DNA from: Acidobacteriota bacterium
GTDB taxonomy: Bacteria > Acidobacteriota > Terriglobia > Acidiferrales > UBA7541
Length of the DNA stretch: 64,000 bases
Direction: 5' to 3'
NCBI GenBank assembly: GCA_003223245.1
Contig: QHYI01000106.1
Span: 92,911-156,910, forward strand
The notes below the pieces were generated by a model that ran no database searches, was not told the DNA's origin, and saw only the letters and a list, made by a program, of their open reading frames with translations. A program made the translations under genes and the position numbers. The first letter of the stretch is position 1; every line of letters starts with the position of its first letter. Shown here one piece after another: positions 58,344-64,000 of this stretch.

Positions 58344-59015
58344 ATGAGTGAATCTGTCAGCCGTCGTCGTTTTTTGGCCCAGGGAGCCGCGGGGGTTTCT
58401 GCGGTCTGGGTTTCCGCGCACTGGCCGGCGCTGATGGCGGCGGCCCAACACGCGCATCAAGCCGCGAAGTCGGCGACTCCACCCAAATTTGCGTTCTTTA
58501 GCGCGGACGAGGCCAAGGAGATCGACGCCATCACCTCCCGCATCATCCCCACCGACGAGACGCCGGGCGCACATGAAGCTGGCGTGTTGTACTTCATCGA
58601 TCACGGACTGACCACTTTCGCCGTCGACGATCAAAAAACCTACCGCGAAGGTTTGCCGGAACTGCGGCTCCGAGTTGCGGAAATGTTCCCGGGCACATCC
58701 AAATTCTCCGAATTAACGCCCGAGCAGCAGGACGAAGTTCTGCATTCGTTCGACGACCAGAACCAACGTGGCCGGCAGCGGCGTTTGCGTACAAGTCCTG
58801 GAGCACAAAACTTTTTTGAAACCGTGCGTCAGCACACCGTCGCCGGCTTCCTGATCGCTCCGGACTACGGCGGCAACCAGGACGGCGCCGGCTGGAAGGT
58901 TATTGGGCGCGAGCACGAATACATGTTCCAGCCGCCGTTCGGCTATTACGACAAGGGCTATCCCGGCTGGGAAGTTGCATCCAAGGAAGAAATGAAGGAA
59001 GCGGAGAAGAAATGA
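58344..59015 (+). CDS. Gluconate 2-dehydrogenase subunit 3-like, Tat-exported
   Basis: 223 residues. The N-terminus SVSRRRFLAQGAAGVSAVWV is a Tat signal. The mature part resembles the small subunit 3 of flavin-dependent gluconate or fructose dehydrogenases, which carries a partner GMC subunit through the Tat pathway. A basic stretch QRGRQRRLRTS near residue 140 reads better in another frame (see findings). Stop overlaps the GMC start (ATGA). Confidence 0.88.
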   Translation: MSESVSRRRFLAQGAAGVSAVWVSAHWPALMAAAQHAHQAAKSATPPKFAFFSADEAKEIDAITSRIIPTDETPGAHEAGVLYFIDHGLTTFAVDDQKTYREGLPELRLRVAEMFPGTSKFSELTPEQQDEVLHSFDDQNQRGRQRRLRTSPGAQNFFETVRQHTVAGFLIAPDYGGNQDGAGWKVIGREHEYMFQPPFGYYDKGYPGWEVASKEEMKEAEKK

Positions 59016-60676
59016 CCGTGGACCAACCCAGGTACAAAACTTCGGACGACGTGGACTTCGTCATTGTCGGTTCCGGCGCAGCCGGCGGCGTTCTGGCCAA
59101 GGAGCTTTCTGCCAATGGCTTTCGCGTGGTTGTCCTCGAGCAGGGTCCTTACCTGACCGAGGCCGATTTCACGCACAACGAAATCGAAATCCTGACGATG
59201 GACAAGCTCACCAACCATCCCAAGCTGCAACCAACCACGGTCCGTAAAACGCCTGATGAGAAAGCCAAGCCGCAGCGTGCTCTTGTCTATGGCCGCTGCG
59301 TCGGCGGAACCAGCGTGCATTTCACGGCCAACTACTGGCGCTTCCACGAAATTGATTTCCTCGAACGCAGCAAGGTCGGGGCGATTCCAGGCTCAACTCT
59401 GGTCGATTGGCCCATCACCTACGCGGATCTCGAGCCCTATTATACGAAAGTGGAATGGGAGATTGGCGTTTCCGGTCTGGCGGCCGCGAGCCCGTTCGAC
59501 CCGCCTCGCTCGAAGCCTTATCCCATGCCTCCGCTGCCGGTGAAATCGTCGGGCGTGCTCTTTGAGCGTGCTGCTCGCAAGCTCGGCTGGCATCCTTTCC
59601 CTGCCCCAATGGCGATCCTTTCGCAGCCGCGACCGGGGCGCAGCGCCTGTGTCGAGTGTGGTTTTTGCCTTGGCTTTGGCTGCGAAGTCGGCGCAAAATC
59701 CAGCTCCTTGGTGGCTGCGATTCGCGTAGCCGAGCGCACCGGCCGCTGCGAGATTCGTCCCAACTCCTACGTCCACCGCATTGAACTGAACGCCAATGGC
59801 CGGGCCATCGGAGCCGTTTATTTTGACGAGAAGCGCAACACACATCTGCAAAGAGCCAAGGCCGTTGTGGTTTGCGCAAACGGCGCAGAAACTCCCCGCC
59901 TGCTGCTGCTCTCGGCAAACAAGCAATTTCCGGATGGTCTTGCGAATTCCAGCGGTCTGGTCGGGAAGAATCTGATGTTTAACAGCGGCGGCACGGTGAC
60001 CGGCGTCTACGAGCATCCGCTCAACGACTACAAAGGCTACTGCGTAAGCCGGGTGCTTCATGATTTTTACGAACTCGATCACGAGAAAGTCGGTTTTTAC
60101 GGCGGCGGCGGCCTCGACGCCCGCTACGACTACACTCCCATTTCCTTTGCTTTCGGCGGGCTTCCGCCCGACACGCCGCGCTGGGGCCAGGAGTTTAAGA
60201 AGGCTCTTGCGAACAACTTTACACGGACCATGGAGATTTTTTGCCACGGCACTTCTTTGCCGGTTGAAAACAATTCGTTTTCTCTCGACCCTGACCTGAA
60301 AGATTCCTGGGGATTGCCGGCTCTGCGACTGACCTACAAGGACCATCCCGACGACCTGAAGCTTGGCAACTGGCTCTTTGAGCGCGCGCTCGCCGTGCAC
60401 GAGGAGGCCGGCGCCGTCAAAAAGTGGAGCTTCCCGGCCCAGGAGCAGCAGTTTGGCGTGCACTTGCTCGGTACTTGCCGCATGGGCCACGATCGGAAGA
60501 CTTCCGTCATCAATCCCGACCATCGCACGCACGATGTGAAAAATCTCTTTTTGTGCGATGGCAGTAGTCTTGTGACTTCAGGTCGCGGCCAGCCGACTAT
60601 GACCATTATGGCGCTCGCGTTCCGAGCGGCGGACCGCATCACGGCGCTAGCCAAGCGCGGCGAAATCGGGGCCTAA
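59012..60676 (+). CDS. GMC oxidoreductase, dehydrogenase large subunit
   Basis: 554 residues. FAD site DFVIVGSGAAGGVLAKELS, then RPGRSACVECGFCLGFGCEV: four Cys spaced like the Fe-S-binding segment of flavin-dependent glucose and gluconate dehydrogenases. The C-terminus NLFLCDGSSLVTSGRGQPT carries the flavin/active-site end. Lacking its own signal peptide, it should be exported with the Tat-borne subunit 3. It probably oxidises a sugar or alcohol and passes electrons to a c-type cytochrome such as the next gene. Confidence 0.93.
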   Translation: MTVDQPRYKTSDDVDFVIVGSGAAGGVLAKELSANGFRVVVLEQGPYLTEADFTHNEIEILTMDKLTNHPKLQPTTVRKTPDEKAKPQRALVYGRCVGGTSVHFTANYWRFHEIDFLERSKVGAIPGSTLVDWPITYADLEPYYTKVEWEIGVSGLAAASPFDPPRSKPYPMPPLPVKSSGVLFERAARKLGWHPFPAPMAILSQPRPGRSACVECGFCLGFGCEVGAKSSSLVAAIRVAERTGRCEIRPNSYVHRIELNANGRAIGAVYFDEKRNTHLQRAKAVVVCANGAETPRLLLLSANKQFPDGLANSSGLVGKNLMFNSGGTVTGVYEHPLNDYKGYCVSRVLHDFYELDHEKVGFYGGGGLDARYDYTPISFAFGGLPPDTPRWGQEFKKALANNFTRTMEIFCHGTSLPVENNSFSLDPDLKDSWGLPALRLTYKDHPDDLKLGNWLFERALAVHEEAGAVKKWSFPAQEQQFGVHLLGTCRMGHDRKTSVINPDHRTHDVKNLFLCDGSSLVTSGRGQPTMTIMALAFRAADRITALAKRGEIGA

Positions 60677-60747
60677 TAAGGCGGCTCCGGATTTCGACTC
60701 TGAACCGGTGCGCTTCGTGCTAGCGCATCAAGGATGGCAGTTCTTTT

Positions 60748-60804
60748 CACGAGTCACCAGCTTGCCCCGGGTTTCGAGGGTCACGAGTCACTCGGTGACG
60801 AGGG
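60748..60804 (+). repeat. Short repeat CACGAGTCAC in the intergenic region
   Basis: CACGAGTCAC occurs at 60748-60757 and 60782-60791, and the first copy continues as CACGAGTCACCAG, whose reverse complement is at 39910. The second copy overlaps a bulged hairpin (GTCACGAG / CTCGGTGAC). Confidence 0.4.
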
Positions 60805-60873
60805 ATGCAAAAGCGCTGCCGTCGCAACTTCTTTGCCCACTTTTGCGTCACATAACCTGCGAGGGTTGAATCT

Positions 60874-62037
60874 ATGACTGCATATCGTTGGAAGTCGTGG
60901 TTTTCTATCTGTGGGCTATCGTTGCTCGCGCTGCTGATAATTGCCGGCGCGCGTGCGCAATCCGCTCCGGGCAAAGCGCCGTCAGAAGGCGCATCGGCAA
61001 CGCCACCGAAGCTGGCCGAAGAAGAATACAAAAACATCGAGGCGCTCAAGGGAATTCCCGCCGATCAGGTTATCCCCTCGATGCAGTTTATCTCTGCGTC
61101 GCTCGGTGTCGAATGCGAATACTGCCACGTCGCTCGCGCTTTTGAAAAAGACGACAAGAAGCCGAAGGTCACGGCACGGAAAATGATCGGCATGATGATG
61201 ACCATCAACAAGGAAAATTTCGAAGGCCACCGCGAAGTCACCTGTTACTCGTGCCATCGCGGCTCGCCGGATCCCGTCGCCACGCCAATCATTTCGGCCG
61301 AGGAGCCGCGGCGAGAGGCACTGGAAGGCGCCAAGCCTGGTGAACCCAAACCGGTTTTTCCACCCGCAGACCAACTCCTCGACAAGTACCTCAGCGCCAT
61401 GGGCGGCGCGGAGGCTCTACAGAAAGTTACCAGTCGCGTCGAAAAAGGAACCCTTACGGCCTTTGGCAGCCAGCACTCCCCCGTTGATGTTTACTCCAAG
61501 GCCCCCGATAAACGCCTCTCGGTCATGCATCTCCCCAACGGCGACAGCGTGACCGCCTTCGACGGCACGCAAGGCTGGCTTAGCGTGCCCGGGCGCGTCC
61601 ACATGATGACCGCGGCGGAGAATGCCGCCGCGCGCGTGGACGCCGACTTATATTTCCCGGTGCACCTGAAAACGCTCTACAAAGCATTCCGCGTCGACGC
61701 TGGCGAAAAAATCGACGGCCACGACACGTACTTCGTTATGGGCCGCAATCCGGGGCAGCCTCCGATTAATCTCTATTTCGACAAGGAGTCCGGACTTTTG
61801 CTTCGTCTCATCCGGTACGCCGAAACTCCGCTCGGCCGCAACCCCACTCAGATTGATTATGCGGATTATCGCGACGCGAATGGCATTAAGGTTCCGTTTC
61901 GCTGGACCCTATCGCGCCCCGGAAACCAATTCACCATTCAAGTCGAACAGCTTCAGCAGAATGTTCCTGTAGACGATGCCAAATTTGCGCCGCCTCCCGA
62001 ACCGCCGCAATCGGCCCAAAAGCCCGTGGCGCCTTAG
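60874..62037 (+). CDS. Dihaem c-type cytochrome fused to a second domain
   Basis: 387 residues, ATG with GAGGG about 9 bp before it. Signal peptide (to about 28), then a CytoC_RC-type domain with two haem sites, CEYCH and CYSCH, and MQFISASLGVECEYCHVARA typical of photosynthetic reaction-centre-type cytochromes. No photosynthesis gene is near. From about residue 165 a beta-rich domain (LLDKYLSAMGGAEALQKVTS...) resembles the LolA/outer-membrane sorting fold. It probably collects electrons from the dehydrogenase. Pro-rich tail. Confidence 0.88.
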   Translation: MTAYRWKSWFSICGLSLLALLIIAGARAQSAPGKAPSEGASATPPKLAEEEYKNIEALKGIPADQVIPSMQFISASLGVECEYCHVARAFEKDDKKPKVTARKMIGMMMTINKENFEGHREVTCYSCHRGSPDPVATPIISAEEPRREALEGAKPGEPKPVFPPADQLLDKYLSAMGGAEALQKVTSRVEKGTLTAFGSQHSPVDVYSKAPDKRLSVMHLPNGDSVTAFDGTQGWLSVPGRVHMMTAAENAAARVDADLYFPVHLKTLYKAFRVDAGEKIDGHDTYFVMGRNPGQPPINLYFDKESGLLLRLIRYAETPLGRNPTQIDYADYRDANGIKVPFRWTLSRPGNQFTIQVEQLQQNVPVDDAKFAPPPEPPQSAQKPVAP

Positions 62038-62111
62038 CGTCTCTACTACTCGCAACTTCGAGGTTGCATCCGGGAGAACCATTCAGCGGAAGCGAATTTC
62101 TCTTCGGGTCT

Positions 62112-62774
62112 TCAGAAATGGAATGCCAGTCCCACCAAGAAATTGCCGCGATGCTGGTATTGCGACACTTTCGCGGTGTAGCAGCCGTAGAAAGGATCGC
62201 AGTAGGTTGCCAGGGCCGAATTCGCGCGGCTCGGCACGTAGCGCGCATCGGCCCGAAAAGAAATGTGCTTCGCTAACGTGTATTTCGTGCCGCCGCCAAT
62301 GCCGTAGGAAAAATCCATCCGCGTCGGGTTGCCCCCGCTGTTGAACTCGTGGGTGAAGCCCAGACTCAGAGCGCCGTAGGGCCGCCACTTGTGCTCGTCA
62401 CCGAGAAACATATAGAGCCCGCCAAATTGATATTGGTCCACACTCGAATCGTAGGCTTTCATGTAGGGCCCGCCCGGAGTTCGCTGCACACTATAGGAAG
62501 TCAGGTTCCGGTCCCACAGGAACTCAAATTGCGAGTTAGTAGTGAGGGAATAGCCGATGAACGTGCCAAAGCTCGCCGCGCCGTTAATCCGCAGATCGTT
62601 TACCGCAACCGTGGTGGCCGTGGGACTGAGCGGATAGGAACCGCTCGTTTCATATCCGACGAACGGAGTAAATTCCCATTTTTCAAGCCTGCTCCCGCCG
62701 TACTGCGCCCTGGCCGGCGCGCTTGCCGCCAGGCATAGGACGCCCCCAAGCACACACTTCATCCCGCTTCGCAT
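62112..62774 (-). CDS. Outer-membrane beta-barrel protein
   Basis: 220 residues. AGGAG before the ATG. Signal peptide (to about 24, ending ARAQ), then alternating amphipathic strands (FTPFVGYETSGSYPLS, FGTFIGYSLTTNSQFEFLW, WRPYGALSLGFTHEF) and a C-terminal phenylalanine (GLAFHF), as expected for a barrel. Similar to OmpW/porin-like small barrels of unknown function. Converges on the cytochrome gene, 74 bp apart. Confidence 0.86.
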   Translation of the reverse strand: MRSGMKCVLGGVLCLAASAPARAQYGGSRLEKWEFTPFVGYETSGSYPLSPTATTVAVNDLRINGAASFGTFIGYSLTTNSQFEFLWDRNLTSYSVQRTPGGPYMKAYDSSVDQYQFGGLYMFLGDEHKWRPYGALSLGFTHEFNSGGNPTRMDFSYGIGGGTKYTLAKHISFRADARYVPSRANSALATYCDPFYGCYTAKVSQYQHRGNFLVGLAFHF

Positions 62775-64000
62775 CTCTTCTCCTGTTCTTCCGTCCTGGC
62801 AAATTTACGATCGAGATTGCCTGCCAACCCACAACTGTAAGATGCAATTAGCCTTCTCCGCGTTTCGGCCTGTCTTGCACGCTGCGCGCACGGCATAACC
62901 AAATCGGCGTGCCGCTCTACGTCGCTTGCTTACTTCGACACAAGCACGCCCCAGCATCGGCCTCGCTCGTCACTTTATGCCTTAACCCGTAAGTACCCTT
63001 CCTGAGCCGGGCGCACTGATCGCTTTACTGAAGAATGGTGGGCGCTGCTCGAATGCTGCGCGAGACTAAGAATCCGTCTGCCGCGCACGCGCATTTCCTG
63101 CGGCTATTTCCCGCTCAAGCCTAGCGATTTTTTGTCTGACCGCGATCCCGAGGTTTTCTTAGGTGGCGCGGATGATACCCCTGGCGGCAGAAGCGGCGCA
63201 ATTACGGTATCCGCCGAGACGGGCCGGGAAAGAAACGGCGCAATGGACCGCGCTTTTGGCGGAAATAACAAATTCTTCCAGCACCGATACAGAATCTCCT
63301 GCAACATGGGCCAACTTCCTGGTCATATACTACGCAATACCCTAATGGATAACAAGGGGTGAAGGATTTCTTCCTGAGCGCGCAATCCGAGCCGTGGGTC
63401 AAATCACACGGCAGGCAGCCGCATGAGGAAGCGAAAAAGGAAGAATTGAGGAAGCTATCGAACTAACCGATGTAGGTAAAGCTGACGATCGTGCACTCTT
63501 TGTCCGAATGTGCGGATGGCAGTCCGTCGCTGAATTATGCTCTAGTTGTTCCCGATTAGGCGAGCAAGCTGAAAAATTGCGGGCCCGGGCGAAACGGAGA
63601 AGCCCTGACGCTCCACCTCTCATGGCTTGACCTGAAAATGGATACTGTTTGGAAGATCACTCCGTTTCTCACTATGGTATTTACCGTATCAACGATCGCG
63701 GTGACGCTACGCTCAATGCCACGGTCTTGACCTACACCAAGATCAATGATGCTGGTAAAGCTTTGCTGTAGTCACAATTCAAATCAAATCTCCGTTCGAA
63801 GGAGACACCCGTCCACTGTAACAGTTCAGATCTCTGGGCTGGACAAATTCCGGAGAATGAGTTAGCTTACGCTGGATGATTGCGAGCACCGCTCGACGAG
63901 TTGCTGCGAAACTCCGCGGCTCGAGCCTTCCCCGATCCTCGCTAAATTTTTTGCGGCGTGAGTTGGAACGACTCCAGGAGAAGTTCAAGAAACGCAGCGA
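62775..64000. other. Region without a confident gene
   Basis: 1.2 kb with frames that mostly look random. Two same-frame segments separated by a TGA (63628-63630) read as protein-like: EEAIELTDVGKADDRALF before it, and HYGIYRINDRGDATLN, then TYTKINDAGKALL up to a TAG at 63769-63771. Neither has a start or a known domain. A short frame from ATG at 63876 (RRELERLQEKFKKRS) stays open to the window end and may be the start of a gene outside. Confidence 0.4.

Noticed and set aside
59393..60532. 379-residue minus-strand frame
   Set aside because: Antisense of the intact GMC oxidoreductase.
60700..60873. Possible tRNA or structured RNA before the cytochrome gene
   Set aside because: The inverted repeats do not close into a cloverleaf and no T-loop consensus is present.

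Overview
The window looks like a chromosomal piece of an acidobacterium, probably from an uncultivated lineage. This rests on gene content, not on a marker gene. It has a dense minus-strand operon joining LPS transport (LptC/LptA-type, LptB, MsbA) to rpoN, rapZ, gmk, rpoZ, coaBC and priA. It also has many Tat-exported oxidoreductases, LVIVD, NHL and tricorn-type secreted proteins, a photosynthetic-reaction-centre-type cytochrome without photosynthesis genes, and a GC-rich base composition. I saw no rRNA, tRNA, CRISPR array, insertion sequence or phage module.

Layout. 1-2424: 3' part of a tricorn-type protease. 2598-17443: one co-directional minus-strand block, read lptC/A-like, lptB, rpoN, rapZ, msbA, yicC, gmk, rpoZ, coaBC, uracil-DNA glycosylase, EamA transporter, priA; most joints overlap or are a few bases apart. 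17.5-24.2 kb: a tiny Cys-rich protein, a GAF-GGDEF cyclase, a RodZ-like protein behind a strong sigma70 promoter, a helical-repeat protein, a rhodanese, a Tat amidase and a secreted protein closed by a clear terminator. 24.2-35.2 kb: small envelope and secreted genes, of which four are broken by frameshift, nonsense mutation or truncation, mixed with intact OmpA-family, VOC, DinB and sorbosone-dehydrogenase-like genes. 35.2-41.8 kb: LVIVD protein, DUF305 protein, a small helical protein, a Tat Gfo/Idh/MocA oxidoreductase, a NicO-type metal transporter and a LysR regulator. 41.9-44.3 kb: leuA and leuB. 44.6-56.5 kb: a tight lipid cluster (pseudo-HAD/fatty-acyl reductase, SDR, pyruvyl-transferase-like protein, acyl-CoA ligase, enoyl-CoA hydratase, acyl carrier protein, second ligase, diacylglycerol kinase, PlsC, and a converging CDP-alcohol phosphatidyltransferase). 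56.6-62.8 kb: two GMC oxidoreductases (the first broken by a 46-bp deletion) around a gluconate-dehydrogenase subunit 3, a dihaem cytochrome fused to a second domain, and an outer-membrane barrel. The last 1.2 kb has no confident gene.

How the parts fit. The minus-strand operon couples envelope lipid export with core information genes. The plus-strand lipid cluster carries, as separate proteins, everything needed to activate an acyl chain, hold it on a carrier, reduce it and place it on a glycerophosphate backbone. Its domain set resembles the multidomain ElbD-type ether-lipid enzymes of myxobacteria, and acidobacteria are known for ether lipids and iso-diabolic acid. It is my main candidate for an undescribed system. 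The GMC, subunit 3 and cytochrome genes suggest periplasmic sugar or alcohol oxidation feeding electrons to a c-type cytochrome.
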